The notes: generated by a model not told the origin, from the letters alone. Positions 20,174 to 29,077 are shown, numbered from the stretch's first letter. The stretch is DNA of 64,000 bases from Bdellovibrio sp. GT3 (GCF_037996765.1 NZ_JBBNAD010000005.1:714001-778000), one strand, 5' to 3'. Numbers and translations are program-made.

Positions 20174-20431
20174 TTACAGAGAGATTTCTTCCGGGGATTT
20201 ATTTTCCTGAGATGCCTCTTCTTCTGCTGGAGTCCACTCCAGCAGAGACATTTCTGATGTTTTGTTCCAGTCGATATTCACGCGATTGATGATCTTGATC
20301 GAAACTTCGTTGCCTTCGATAGTCCACAAAATAGTGTCGCCTTTGGAAATGCCCAGGGCCTTGCGCACGCGCAAAGGAATGGTCGTTTGATTCTTTCTTG
20401 AGGCTTTGGAAGTTGCGGATGATCTGCTCAT
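20174..20431 (-). CDS. AbrB/PrlF-type antitoxin-like DNA-binding protein, no toxin neighbour
   Basis: 85 residues. Residues about 8-50 are a swapped-hairpin AbrB domain (RKNQTTIPLRVRKALGISKGDTILW-type, ending SIKI), which fits the PrlF (SohA) antitoxin group, as does the later SLLEWTPAEEEA stretch resembling the acidic EW segment that contacts the YhaV toxin. No YhaV-like gene lies on either side: downstream is a convergent gene one base away and upstream a hypothetical gene. It could be a free-standing transcription regulator. ATG 20431 is preceded by a weak GGAG site. Confidence 0.8.
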   Translation of the reverse strand: MSRSSATSKASRKNQTTIPLRVRKALGISKGDTILWTIEGNEVSIKIINRVNIDWNKTSEMSLLEWTPAEEEASQENKSPEEISL

Positions 20432-20552
20432 GCTGTGGCTCCAACAATTAACGTTCTAAATCTCTACTTTCAGAATAAGTCGCTGAAAATAGCTTGTCGA
20501 ACGCAGGTGGGAGAATGGCCTCTAAACCATCCTTTAAGCCAGTTGCCACCGC

Positions 20553-21188
20553 TTAAAACGCGGCTAAATCCACGCCGGCCATTCCCTTTTCCTGGGTGTG
20601 GCGGTCCAAAATGCGAATAACAACTCGTTTGGCTTTTTTAAAACCGGCGGTCGAGGTGCTAATCATATAGGCGTCTAAATACTCATCTGTCGAAACGAAT
20701 TCTTTAACTCGATTTATCCCCAGTACCGGGCTGGGTTTTCCATCGACTTCAACCATGACATCTTCTGTGGAAAGGTCGGGTGCGATCAGAACGGGCTTTC
20801 CTTTTGGGGGATTTCCCAGGGCTTTAAATTTCGCAAGCGACATGGGCCTGAAAAAAACCATCAAGCCAGGATAGGTCGGAGATGTTTCCCAAGCTTTGAT
20901 TCCATACAACTCCAAGCCATCAATTTGAACATCCAAATGGCTTCCGGATTGTGGATTGAAATTCCAATGCCAATACTCTAAGTATTTTTCCTTGTAGGAC
21001 TGGCAAATGAAAACGGAGGGGTAAGTTCGGTTTTCCAGGAACAATTCAAAAGTGCCATCTACATTGGTTTTGGTGGAGTAAAGTGTTTCGAAATTTTCAT
21101 CATAGAAACGCACATCACCCTCAGCAAGAGGAGTTCCGTTAAAATCCCGAAGTCGGCCCGTAACTTTAATAAGTTCCATGAAATTCAT
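20553..21188 (-). CDS. Carboxypeptidase-regulatory-like (Ig-fold) domain protein, function unknown
   Basis: 211 residues without signal peptide. The N-terminus (VTGRLRDFNGTPLAEGDVRFYD and NVDGTFELFL) matches the transthyretin-like/CarboxypepD_reg beta-sandwich seen in many extracellular and structural proteins. The remaining part (about 90-211) is unique, with several Pro-rich turns. Start ATG 21188 or Met4 at 21179 are both possible. The absence of a signal peptide is unusual for this fold; it may be cytosolic or exported by another route. Confidence 0.7.
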   Translation of the reverse strand: MNFMELIKVTGRLRDFNGTPLAEGDVRFYDENFETLYSTKTNVDGTFELFLENRTYPSVFICQSYKEKYLEYWHWNFNPQSGSHLDVQIDGLELYGIKAWETSPTYPGLMVFFRPMSLAKFKALGNPPKGKPVLIAPDLSTEDVMVEVDGKPSPVLGINRVKEFVSTDEYLDAYMISTSTAGFKKAKRVVIRILDRHTQEKGMAGVDLAAF

Positions 21189-21554
21189 ATAGCGGGCTCA
21201 AAGGCATTTGTCCAAGAATGAAGTGTTTCAATTTGAGATTTGGTGGAGAAGGTGTGTCCGTACCTTTTGTCTGAGAAAAAGAAGCGTTGGGAGAAATAAA
21301 AAAAGAGTCCGTCGGCAACTCTGAACTAAACCTGTTTTAGCTAAGGTGGGTGACCATGATAGCGACTTTAGGCTTCTCAGTACGAGCTGAGCTTGCACAC
21401 CATTGCCAGGGACAGTCCCCAAAAATATGCTTGTAAGGTTTAATTTCGATGAGCTTTACGCCTTCGAACCCTCTGAAAACTATTCTAGCAGGAAGTACAG
21501 TTTCGTCAATCGAACCGGACTCTAATTTTTTCGTAAGGCTCCGATATATTGCTT
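21189..21554. other. Intergenic stretch, mostly featureless, with short REP-like fragments
   Basis: There is no supported gene here; the short open frames look like chance. Two short motifs recur: 21250-21266 is a 16/17 match, in inverted orientation, to 19447-19463, and 21407-21420 holds GGGACAGTCCCC, a palindromic core similar to REP-type elements. No clear promoter for the small membrane-protein gene that follows is visible. Confidence 0.4.
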
Positions 21555-21773
21555 ATGACACCTCAAAAGCTTGATTTTATTTTTCCTTTTGTTGTTTTTT
21601 TCTATGGACTCCTCATGGTGCTTGTGCTGGAAAACCGCGCCTTGGTGAAGCTCGGTGAAGAGCGCATGGGACAAGCGTTTCAGAACATGGTGAAGCATAA
21701 AAACCTGGGCTGGATTTGCTTTTTTGTCGGTGGTCTTTGGGCCGCACAAAATGTCTGGCACTCGTCGCTCTGA
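21555..21773 (+). CDS. Small two-helix membrane protein, function unknown
   Basis: 72 residues from ATG 21555. Two hydrophobic helices (about 9-25, FPFVVFFYGLLMVLVLE, and 51-66, WICFFVGGLWAAQNVW) flank a charged central part. The amphipathic layout and GC-consistent codon use suggest a real gene, but I know no family. It ends 40 bases before xseA and may be co-transcribed with it. Confidence 0.55.
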   Translation: MTPQKLDFIFPFVVFFYGLLMVLVLENRALVKLGEERMGQAFQNMVKHKNLGWICFFVGGLWAAQNVWHSSL

Positions 21774-21813
21774 GTATTGACTCCTCCCGGGGCTGGCGAT
21801 AGCTTCAGTCCCC

Positions 21814-23223
21814 ATGTCTGACCCTAAAAATCAACCCCTTCGCAAGACTGAAAATTACGCGCAACTCACGTTGGATGCCGCTGCCGAGCAGCCGGTAAAA
21901 TCCAATGAGCCGACAGTACTTTCTGTCGAGCAACTCAATATCCAAATCAAGCAATTGATTGAAGGCCAGATGGGTATGGTTTGGGTGCGTGGTGAGCTTT
22001 CCAATTTCAAAGCTCACACCTCCGGGCACTTCTATTTCAGCGTTAAAGATTCCAAATCTCAAATTACGGCGGTCATGTTCCGCGGTAATAACTCGCGCCT
22101 GAAATTCAAGCCAACTGATGGCATGGAAGTCATGGTTCGCGGTCGTGTGACTGTGTACGAGCCGCGCGGCAACTATCAGCTGATGGTTGATATGATGGAG
22201 CCGGTGGGTGCCGGGGCTTTGCAAAAAGCTTTTGAACAGTTGAAAATGAAGCTTCGTGCAGAGGGCTTGTTTGACTCTGCCAAGAAAAGACCTATCCCGA
22301 CATTTCCAAGACATATTGCCATTGTGACGTCTCCAACCGGTGCGGCAATTCGCGATATTTTAAATGTTCTGTCCCGACGTGCAAAATCCATCCAGGTCAC
22401 AATCGTTCCAACGATCGTGCAGGGGGAGGCCGCGGCTCCGCAACTTCGCGAGGCTTTCAAAAAAGCTGTCGCATTGCCGGATGTGGATGCAGTGATCGTG
22501 GGTCGCGGTGGCGGTTCGATTGAAGACATGTGGTGCTTTAATGATGAGGGACTGGCGCGTTTGATAGCGGCAAGTCCTGTTCCGGTGATCTCCGCTGTCG
22601 GGCATGAAATCGACTTTACCATCGCTGACTTTGTCGCGGACTTGCGTGCGCCAACACCTTCGGCTGCCGCAGAGCTGGTTGCCAAGAGTTCTTCAGAACT
22701 TGTGAACAAGGTGACGTCGTTGGAGCGTATGTTGAAATTGTCTTTCGATAGAAAGATGAAGTTCCTGCGTGAGAAATCGCTGGGTTTGTCTAAGCGCTTG
22801 GTGGATCCGAAACGTCGCTTGGAGGATTTAGCACTTCGTAATGACGATTTGCTGACTCGTTTGGAGTTGGCAGTATCAACGTTGATCAATAAGAAAGATC
22901 ACCGCGTGGAGCTGATGACCCAGAAATTGGGAACTCCGCAAAACTTGATTGATCGTCGTAAAAAGGAATTGGGCTTCTTGCAGGCTCGTACCGAGAAAGC
23001 TTTGATGTTTTCTTTGGAGCGCAAAAAATCTCGCATGGATCGCATGATGGCGATGCTGGATAGCATGAGTCCACTGCGTGTCGTGGATCGCGGGTATTCA
23101 ATTGTAACAAAAGATTCAAAAGTTATTAAATCAGCAAGCCAGGTGAAAGCGGGCGATAGCATCGACATTCGCTTGGCTCAGGGTTCACTCACAGCCACGG
23201 TCAGTGGCGTGAAGGAGGAATAA
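21814..23223 (+). CDS. xseA: Exodeoxyribonuclease VII large subunit
   Basis: 469 residues. An N-terminal OB-fold (VRGELSNFKAHTSGHFYFSVKD) is followed by the catalytic core (VGRGGGSIEDMWCFNDE, SAVGHEIDFTIADFVADLRAPTPSAAAE), then a long coiled coil and the C-terminal RVVDRGYSIVTK segment. With XseB it degrades single-stranded DNA in DNA repair. The first 35 residues are a Lys/Gln-rich extension before the usual XseA start, but no better start is evident. It overlaps xseB (TAATG). Confidence 0.97.
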   Translation: MSDPKNQPLRKTENYAQLTLDAAAEQPVKSNEPTVLSVEQLNIQIKQLIEGQMGMVWVRGELSNFKAHTSGHFYFSVKDSKSQITAVMFRGNNSRLKFKPTDGMEVMVRGRVTVYEPRGNYQLMVDMMEPVGAGALQKAFEQLKMKLRAEGLFDSAKKRPIPTFPRHIAIVTSPTGAAIRDILNVLSRRAKSIQVTIVPTIVQGEAAAPQLREAFKKAVALPDVDAVIVGRGGGSIEDMWCFNDEGLARLIAASPVPVISAVGHEIDFTIADFVADLRAPTPSAAAELVAKSSSELVNKVTSLERMLKLSFDRKMKFLREKSLGLSKRLVDPKRRLEDLALRNDDLLTRLELAVSTLINKKDHRVELMTQKLGTPQNLIDRRKKELGFLQARTEKALMFSLERKKSRMDRMMAMLDSMSPLRVVDRGYSIVTKDSKVIKSASQVKAGDSIDIRLAQGSLTATVSGVKEE

Positions 23224-23444
23224 TGGATTTCGAAAAGAAATTGGGACGTTTGGAAGAGATCGTTCAAAAAATGGAGAAAGGTGACTTGGCTTTGGAGGAT
23301 TCCCTGAAGCTGTTCGAAGAAGGCGTAAAGCTTTCTCGTGAATGTCATCAACGTCTGTCTGAAGCAGAATCAAAAGTAAAACTTTTGATGTCTGTGGGTG
23401 CTGACGGCAAACCAGTAACTACTGATTTCACTCCAGAGGAGTAG
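23223..23444 (+). CDS. xseB: Exodeoxyribonuclease VII small subunit
   Basis: 73 residues, normal for the family, with the helix pair DFEKKLGRLEEIVQKMEKGD and LEDSLKLFEEGVKLSRECHQRL. It binds the large subunit in a multimeric complex. It starts within the xseA stop codon and carries the ribosome site of ispA at its end. Confidence 0.95.
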   Translation: MDFEKKLGRLEEIVQKMEKGDLALEDSLKLFEEGVKLSRECHQRLSEAESKVKLLMSVGADGKPVTTDFTPEE

Positions 23445-23449
23445 TCGTT

Positions 23450-24319
23450 TTGGATTTGGCAATTCAACTAGAGCAGGAAATGTCTTTGAAGGTGCAAACT
23501 GTGAATCAGTTTGTGGAAAAGTATCTATCTGACATGGAGTTGCCTCAAGGGGCGGCCATCGCAGAGCTTCGTAAGTCCATGCTCTATTCAGCAACCAACG
23601 GCGGAAAGCGTTTCCGTCCGGTGTTGTCTGTGCTGGTTGCCGAGATGCTGGGTTCATCTGCAGAGAAAGTCCTGCCGTTTGCGGCCGCTGTCGAAATGAT
23701 TCATACCTACTCTTTGATTCATGACGATTTGCCCTGCATGGATAACGATGACATGCGCCGGGGCAAACCCACAAATCACAAGGTATACGGTGAAGACTTT
23801 GCGTTGCTTGCGGGTGATGCTTTGTTGACAGAAGCCTTTTTGACTATTGCTAAAAATTATTCTGAAAGTGGCTTCCTGGTTGGTCGCTTGGTGCAGTTGT
23901 TGTCAGAAGCAGCCGGCATTCGCGGCATGGTCGGTGGCCAAGCCATCGATTTGCGTGCTGGTGAAAAGCAACTATCACAAGCTGAGCTGACCCATTTGCA
24001 TCTTCTTAAAACGGGCGCTTTGATTCGTGTCGCTGTTGAGGGTGCCGCGACTATCGCTGGGGCGAAGGTTCATGAAATTGAATCATTGAAAAAATTCGGT
24101 GAAGGTTTGGGGATTGCCTTCCAAGTGGCAGACGATGTTCTGGATCACGGCGAAAAAGATCAGGATGTTCGCAGTTTCACGGGCATCATTGGGCTTGAAG
24201 CAACCAAAGAGCTTCTAAATCAAATCAGCGAAAGCACCATGGGCGAGCTTCGCAAGGTTTCCCCGGATGCAGCAATGCTTGAATACCTGGTGAACTTTAA
24301 TATCGCACGAAAACATTAG
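23450..24319 (+). CDS. ispA: Polyprenyl (farnesyl/geranyl) diphosphate synthase
   Basis: 289 residues. First Asp-rich motif HDDLPCMDND (Asp92/93) and second FQVADDVLD are both intact, with GGKRFRP near residue 52 for substrate binding; it condenses isopentenyl diphosphate with allylic diphosphates. The start is TTG 23450, supported by AGAGGAG nine bases upstream inside the xseB end; the next in-frame ATG is ten codons further. A gene in this operon position is usually IspA; the product chain length cannot be told from sequence. Unlike in many Proteobacteria, dxs does not follow. Confidence 0.93.
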   Translation: MDLAIQLEQEMSLKVQTVNQFVEKYLSDMELPQGAAIAELRKSMLYSATNGGKRFRPVLSVLVAEMLGSSAEKVLPFAAAVEMIHTYSLIHDDLPCMDNDDMRRGKPTNHKVYGEDFALLAGDALLTEAFLTIAKNYSESGFLVGRLVQLLSEAAGIRGMVGGQAIDLRAGEKQLSQAELTHLHLLKTGALIRVAVEGAATIAGAKVHEIESLKKFGEGLGIAFQVADDVLDHGEKDQDVRSFTGIIGLEATKELLNQISESTMGELRKVSPDAAMLEYLVNFNIARKH

Positions 24320-24325
24320 AAATCT

Positions 24326-25102
24326 ATGGCTGATAAAAAACGCTTGGACATTTATGTGTTTGAAAAAGGCTTGGCCCAATCGCGCACTCATGCTCAGGAG
24401 TTGATTGAAGCTGGTCAGGTATATCTTGATCAAAACGGTAAGAAAAAAGTTCTAAAAAAATCAAATCTTCCTGTAACTCCTGAAATGGAAAATCACATTT
24501 CTGTGGATCAGGGGCCGGCCAATCGTTTCGTATCCCGCGGCGGCCTGAAGCTTGAGGGCGCTCTTCAGCACGTAAATCTGAATATTCAAAATTTCGATGT
24601 TTTAGATGTCGGAATCTCCACCGGGGGATTCACAGATTGTGCTTTGCAGTCCGGTGCCCATTTTGTTTTGGGTGTGGATGTGGGCCATGGGCAGGTCAGC
24701 GCTTCGTTGTTAAAGAACCCAAAGTTGAAAGTCATCGAGGGAATTAACGCCCGGGCTCTATCCTCTGAGGCCGAAGTGCTGGCAGCGACTCCAAGCGCGG
24801 GGTTTGACCTGATCGTTATGGATGTTTCCTTTATTTCGATTGAAATGATTCTGCCAGAATTGGGTCGCTTCTTAAAACCGTCGGGTCAGATTCTAAGTCT
24901 TGTAAAGCCACAGTTCGAGGTCGGCGTTGACGGGCTGTCAAAGGGTGGTATTGTCAAAGACACGTCACTGTATTTGAAAGTCGAAGAAAAGATCAAAGCG
25001 TGCTGTGAACAGTGCGGTTTTGAAGTGAAGGATTATTTTGCTTCTTCCATTGAGGGAAAGGACGGCAATCATGAGTTTTTTGTTTTCGCGAAAAAGCGCT
25101 AG
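24326..25102 (+). CDS. tlyA: TlyA-family rRNA (cytidine-2'-O)-methyltransferase
   Basis: 258 residues. N-terminal S4 RNA-binding domain (KRLDIYVFEKGLAQSRTHAQ, 4-65) and an FtsJ-like SAM-dependent methyltransferase domain with DVGISTGGFTDCAL, VMDVSFISIEMILPEL and LVKPQFEVG; the catalytic K-D-K-E set typical of 2'-O-methylation is consistent. In mycobacteria TlyA methylates 16S and 23S rRNA. The last 11 codons overlap the patatin-like gene. Confidence 0.93.
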   Translation: MADKKRLDIYVFEKGLAQSRTHAQELIEAGQVYLDQNGKKKVLKKSNLPVTPEMENHISVDQGPANRFVSRGGLKLEGALQHVNLNIQNFDVLDVGISTGGFTDCALQSGAHFVLGVDVGHGQVSASLLKNPKLKVIEGINARALSSEAEVLAATPSAGFDLIVMDVSFISIEMILPELGRFLKPSGQILSLVKPQFEVGVDGLSKGGIVKDTSLYLKVEEKIKACCEQCGFEVKDYFASSIEGKDGNHEFFVFAKKR

Positions 25103-26075
25103 CTTCCTACTGACATTGGTTTTTCTGGCAGGTTGTCAGTCCATTAAGACTCGTGAGGATATCAAAGGTCCAAAACCAACTGCGCCGACAAATGGCAAAA
25201 CTCAAAAGCCGACAACGTCCCAGCCCATTGACGACTCTGTTCCCTACCAACCAGATGTTCAGGTTGAAGAACCCGTAGCGCCACCACCACCTCCTGCGCC
25301 GGTGATCCCGGCTATGCCAAAGATTGCTTTCATTTTGGGGGGCGGGGGAGCCAAGGCCTATGCCCACATCGGATTCTTGCACGAGCTTTCTCGCGCGAAG
25401 GTTCCGGTTTACGCAATCGGGGGAGTTGAGTTCGCATCACCAATGGCAGCATTGTTCGCAAACCGTGAACAAGCCAACGACGTTGAATGGCAGATGTTCA
25501 AACTGAAAGATGACGAGATCATCAAAAAGTCATTGCTTGGAAACGTGAACAAGAATGGCGACATCTCGGTGATGCGCGAATTTTATAATACGGCATTCAA
25601 AAACCAAAAAGCCGAGGACTTCCGTATTCCTTTCGCGTGCCCTTCTTATAACTTGAAAAAGAATCAGGCCTTGATGATGAATCGGGGTGGTATGGAGCAG
25701 TTGTTAAGCATGTGTATGGCTTACCCTCCGTTCTTTAAGCCCTTCCAGGGCAATGTCGCAGCCGTGCGTGAAGTCTCTGGTTTGGCCCGCTATCTGCGCC
25801 AAAAGGGTGCGAACTTTGTGGTTTTCGTGAATGTCCTGCAAGGTCCGGGTGGCAACAAACCGTTCACTTTGGATGCAGCGGCAACGGACAACGTATTATG
25901 GAGCGAGATCGCGGGACTGTATAATAAGCCTTTTGCAGGAGTTGATACTGTCATTACCCTTGATACAGGGGACTATGGTATCATGGACTTCGACAAGCGC
26001 CGTGAGATTATGAACAAGGGCGCTGACTCAGCGAAATCTCAATTGAAAACTTTGACACGTAAATGGGGACTTTAG
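25071..26075 (+). CDS. Patatin-like lipoprotein lacking the catalytic serine motif
   Basis: 334 residues from ATG 25071, chosen because the following residues are a lipoprotein signal with lipobox LAGC (Cys22) and AAAGGA lies upstream; it overlaps the tlyA end by 32 bases. A Pro/Thr-rich linker (about 30-80) leads to a patatin fold: GGGGAKAYAHIG at 90-101 is the oxyanion loop and the VDTVITLDTGDYG region near the C-terminus fits the aspartate part. The nucleophile elbow, normally GxSxG, reads IGGVEFAS (116-123), so serine is replaced by valine. It is probably not an active phospholipase but may bind lipid; it is expected to be anchored in the envelope. No error in the reading frame is apparent. 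Confidence 0.85.
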   Translation: MSFLFSRKSASFLLTLVFLAGCQSIKTREDIKGPKPTAPTNGKTQKPTTSQPIDDSVPYQPDVQVEEPVAPPPPPAPVIPAMPKIAFILGGGGAKAYAHIGFLHELSRAKVPVYAIGGVEFASPMAALFANREQANDVEWQMFKLKDDEIIKKSLLGNVNKNGDISVMREFYNTAFKNQKAEDFRIPFACPSYNLKKNQALMMNRGGMEQLLSMCMAYPPFFKPFQGNVAAVREVSGLARYLRQKGANFVVFVNVLQGPGGNKPFTLDAAATDNVLWSEIAGLYNKPFAGVDTVITLDTGDYGIMDFDKRREIMNKGADSAKSQLKTLTRKWGL

Positions 26076-26093
26076 AAAGTTCAGGAGACCGGA

Positions 26094-27413
26094 ATGAGAA
26101 AACCAACTTTTGATATGAACATTTTTGCGGCAAGAAGAAAAAGCCTGGCACAACAAATTCCAGGCTCTGCGTTGGTGGTGGCTTCTCACCCGGAAACAAT
26201 CCGTAATCACGACGTACACTTCCCGTATCGTCAGGATTCCAACATGTTCTACCTGACTGGCTGGGAAGAGCCAGAATCCATTTTGATCGTTCGCCCTGGT
26301 CAAACACCAGAGACGGTGATGTTCGTGCGTCGTCGTGACCGCGAAAGAGAAACTTGGGATGGATTCCGTTACGGTCCAGAGGGCTGTGAGCAGGAATTTA
26401 AAATCGACAAATGCTATCCAATTGATGAGTTTGAAAAAATGGCTCCGCAATTGTTGTCCAATGTTGATTCCATCTATTATCGCCAGTTCAAAAATAAAGA
26501 AGTCGATGAAAAGATGGAACACGTGCTGAACACAGTAAAACAAATGCGTGGTCGTACTGGCTACGGTTTGCTTTCCGTGCACGATGCTGACACTTTGATC
26601 GGCGAAATGCGTTTGGTGAAGTCAGAGTACGAACTGACTCAGCTTCGCGAAGCTTGCGAAATCTCTGCTCAAGCTCATTTGGCAGCGATGCGCTTTACTC
26701 GTCCGGGTGTTACTGAACGTCAGGTTCAAGGTGTGTTGGCTCATAACTTCTACATGCGCGATTCCGCTCGTGAAGGTTACGGTTTCATCGTGGCTTCTGG
26801 TAATGCAGCAACGACTCTTCACTACAACTTCAACGACCAAGTCTGCAAAGACGGCGATCTTTTGTTGATCGATGCTGGTGCCGAGTACAACTACTACACA
26901 GGCGACATCACTAGAACTTATCCAGTAAATGGCAAGTTCACAGACGAACAGGGCCGTGTATACGAAGCTGTTTTGAAAGTTCAAAAAGCGATCGTGGATT
27001 TCGTAAAACCAGGAATCGTATTCAAGGACCTTCACGACATGGGTACATCCATGCTGACAGATGCAATGCTTGAGCTTGGGCTGCTATCAGGTCGCAAAGA
27101 CGATTTGATCCAATCCCTGGCGCAAAAGAAATACTATCCGCATGGTATCGGTCACTGGTTGGGTCTTGATGTGCATGATGCTGGTTTGTACTTCAAAAAA
27201 GGTGAACCACGTCCGATCGAAGCTAATATGTGCTTTACGATCGAGCCAGGTCTTTACATCCCAGCTGATGATACGTCTGCTCCGCAAAAATACCGCGGTA
27301 TCGGTATCCGTATCGAGGATAACGTTCGCGTGACTTCAAACGGTGTTGAGAACATGACGACATCAGTTCCGAAAGAAATTTCTGACATCGAAAAAGTAGT
27401 TGGTAAGAACTAA
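26094..27413 (+). CDS. pepP: Xaa-Pro aminopeptidase (aminopeptidase P)
   Basis: 439 residues, standard for PepP. An N-terminal AMP_N domain (about 5-130) and a C-terminal creatinase/pita-bread domain with the metal-binding set DAGAEYNYYTGDITRTYP (two Asp), HGIGHWLGLDVHD (His), FTIEPGLYIP (Glu) and IRIEDNVRV (Glu). It removes N-terminal residues next to proline, using two Mn2+ ions, in the cytosol; peptide digestion is important to a predator. It ends just before a terminator at 27445. Confidence 0.96.
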   Translation: MRKPTFDMNIFAARRKSLAQQIPGSALVVASHPETIRNHDVHFPYRQDSNMFYLTGWEEPESILIVRPGQTPETVMFVRRRDRERETWDGFRYGPEGCEQEFKIDKCYPIDEFEKMAPQLLSNVDSIYYRQFKNKEVDEKMEHVLNTVKQMRGRTGYGLLSVHDADTLIGEMRLVKSEYELTQLREACEISAQAHLAAMRFTRPGVTERQVQGVLAHNFYMRDSAREGYGFIVASGNAATTLHYNFNDQVCKDGDLLLIDAGAEYNYYTGDITRTYPVNGKFTDEQGRVYEAVLKVQKAIVDFVKPGIVFKDLHDMGTSMLTDAMLELGLLSGRKDDLIQSLAQKKYYPHGIGHWLGLDVHDAGLYFKKGEPRPIEANMCFTIEPGLYIPADDTSAPQKYRGIGIRIEDNVRVTSNGVENMTTSVPKEISDIEKVVGKN

Positions 27414-27444
27414 AGTTCGAAAATTGAAATTCGAAAGCGAACAA

Positions 27445-27471
27445 AGCCCTGGTGATGAACCGGGGCTTTTT
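27445..27471 (+). terminator. Rho-independent terminator, copy 1 of a repeated element
   Basis: The stem AGCCCTGG/CCGGGGCT with the 7-base loop TGATGAA is followed by five T. An identical hairpin and loop recurs at 29133-29160. Confidence 0.9.
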
Positions 27472-27539
27472 ATACATCAATATTGTCATTACTCAGTTTG
27501 GAATTCGATGATAACTTTGTGTTGATGGACTTTGGTCCC

Positions 27540-28394
27540 TTAGCCCCTTTGCTCCAACGATTCGGCCACTGGATGCACATTTAAATTGATCTGAAACAAT
27601 CGACGCCCCTCGTAGTGGTCACCACTAAACCGCGCGAATTGTTCGCTTGCGAAGTTATCCATGGCTTCATAAAGAAGAATCAATTCCTCCTTAGAGAAGG
27701 GCAACAAAAGACTTTTATAGCGGCGTAACTCATGCGGCAGATGAAAGGCCTGAATGGCTTCCATAAGACTTTGACGATGAAATTTCATAAGATCCGAGCT
27801 GCCCTTTTTGTCCTGAACTTTGAATTTACTGTTGCGAGTCTGCCAGTGAACTACTCCACCATTTTCTTCTTTTGAAATCAGATCCATTTCTTCAAGTTTA
27901 TTAAGAGCCACAACCACTTCGTCTTCTGGCATGTTAAGCAATCTTGTAAAAGTAGGCACAGTCAGCTGCAGATCTTTGAAACTTAAAAGCGTCAGAAGAC
28001 GCGGCAAGATCGGACTTGAAACAAAATCAGTGAAGTCTGGGATACTATTTTGTTGGGTATTTTTCTTAAGGATGCGCAACAGCTCTGCTCCGAATGCTTG
28101 CTTATCTTTTTGTGTGGTAGCCCGTGAGTACTTGGCCAAGTAGGCAAAATACTCTTCTTCATTTATGCTAGAGAAGTTCAGACGACTGAATTCTTCCACA
28201 AAAAGATCCGACACTCTTTTTTTCCCGATCACAATGAGTCTTAGAAAAGATCTGCTATTGATTCCAAGTTCTTGGCTCCAAGACTCATACGAAAAGGATT
28301 TCTCTTTGCCCTTTCTGAATTTGTAATAGTCTTGGAGATAAAACGTTATATCCAGATAATCATAAACCACAGGTACACTGTTACTGTTCGCCAA
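27540..28394 (-). CDS. TIGR02147 family protein (probable regulator)
   Basis: 284 residues. It has the family's N-terminal YLDITFYLQDYYKFRKGK-type segment, a putative helix-turn-helix region with NSRSFLRLIVIGKKRVS, a second winged-helix-like part (LLNMPEDEVVVALNKLEEMDLIS), and the C-terminal domain of DUF4423 type. These proteins are numerous in Bdellovibrio and a few other lineages; their role is poorly known, but the fold suggests transcription control. It diverges from a secreted-protein gene, a frequent arrangement that hints that the neighbour is its target. Confidence 0.88.
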   Translation of the reverse strand: MANSNSVPVVYDYLDITFYLQDYYKFRKGKEKSFSYESWSQELGINSRSFLRLIVIGKKRVSDLFVEEFSRLNFSSINEEEYFAYLAKYSRATTQKDKQAFGAELLRILKKNTQQNSIPDFTDFVSSPILPRLLTLLSFKDLQLTVPTFTRLLNMPEDEVVVALNKLEEMDLISKEENGGVVHWQTRNSKFKVQDKKGSSDLMKFHRQSLMEAIQAFHLPHELRRYKSLLLPFSKEELILLYEAMDNFASEQFARFSGDHYEGRRLFQINLNVHPVAESLEQRG

Positions 28395-28521
28395 ACAAAC
28401 CTCGCAAACAAAAGTGCAACACCAAGCCGCATACCAGTCAAATTGAAATCTGAGTACCTACCAGGTATACAGACGGTTTACGAAGACTGCATTTTTTCAA
28501 CGTTGTCTAATTCTTCTACAC

Positions 28522-28549
28522 TTCACAAATCACTCATCTCGTGTATATT
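28522..28549 (+). promoter_or_regulatory. Likely sigma-70 promoter of the secreted-protein gene
   Basis: TTCACA (28522-28527) and TATATT (28544-28549) are spaced by 16 bases. This leaves a leader of about 105 bases before ATG 28661. The match is moderate. Confidence 0.45.
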
Positions 28550-28660
28550 CCCCCAAGAAATTGGTACATCCCTTGCTCTGCCAAAGAGAAACAGAGATTT
28601 CCGAATAACCGCTCTTTGCGAGGCCGATTGAATTCTCTACAAATAGAAAAGGAAGTAACT

Positions 28661-29077
28661 ATGCAATCATCCATCACGAAACTTACACTTACTGCATTGA
28701 TCTCTTTAATGGCCACTCAAAGCTTTGCAGGCGGCGGACAAGTTGGATCCGCAGAAACTCTTGCGGGTACTTATGTGATTACTGGTCCTACCAACGAGAT
28801 TGGAGATGAAAACATGGTCAAATTCACTCCAGAGGGCAACATTTACCTGTCGCAAAGATCCATGGGTAGAAACCTAAACTGTGCAGGTCAATTCCAAGTA
28901 AGAAACAGAGTTTTGCAAGCCAGCGGCCTGTGCAGATACGACTCTGGACACTCTGAAAAATTCGAGATGTCGATCGAGCTGTCAGATGTAACTAACTTAG
29001 GATACTTTCGCGCACCAGTTTTGAGTGAAACAATTTATCCAAAATCTGTGCAAATGGAATTTTTGCTGAAAAAATAA
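28661..29077 (+). CDS. Small secreted protein of unknown function
   Basis: 138 residues from ATG 28661, with AAAGGAAG upstream; an earlier in-frame start at 28541 would place 40 residues before an evident signal peptide (1-22, ending TQSFA). The mature part has one cysteine pair (NCAGQF, GLCRYD) and a beta-rich composition (GTYVITGPTNEIGDENMVKF), resembling small lipocalin-like or META-type domains. It pairs with the divergent TIGR02147 gene. Confidence 0.75.
   Translation: MQSSITKLTLTALISLMATQSFAGGGQVGSAETLAGTYVITGPTNEIGDENMVKFTPEGNIYLSQRSMGRNLNCAGQFQVRNRVLQASGLCRYDSGHSEKFEMSIELSDVTNLGYFRAPVLSETIYPKSVQMEFLLKK

Noticed and set aside
21228-21422. 64-codon leftward frame in the 21.2-21.5 kb gap
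   Set aside because: The composition is not protein-like, no ribosome site precedes it and it covers the REP-like fragments.
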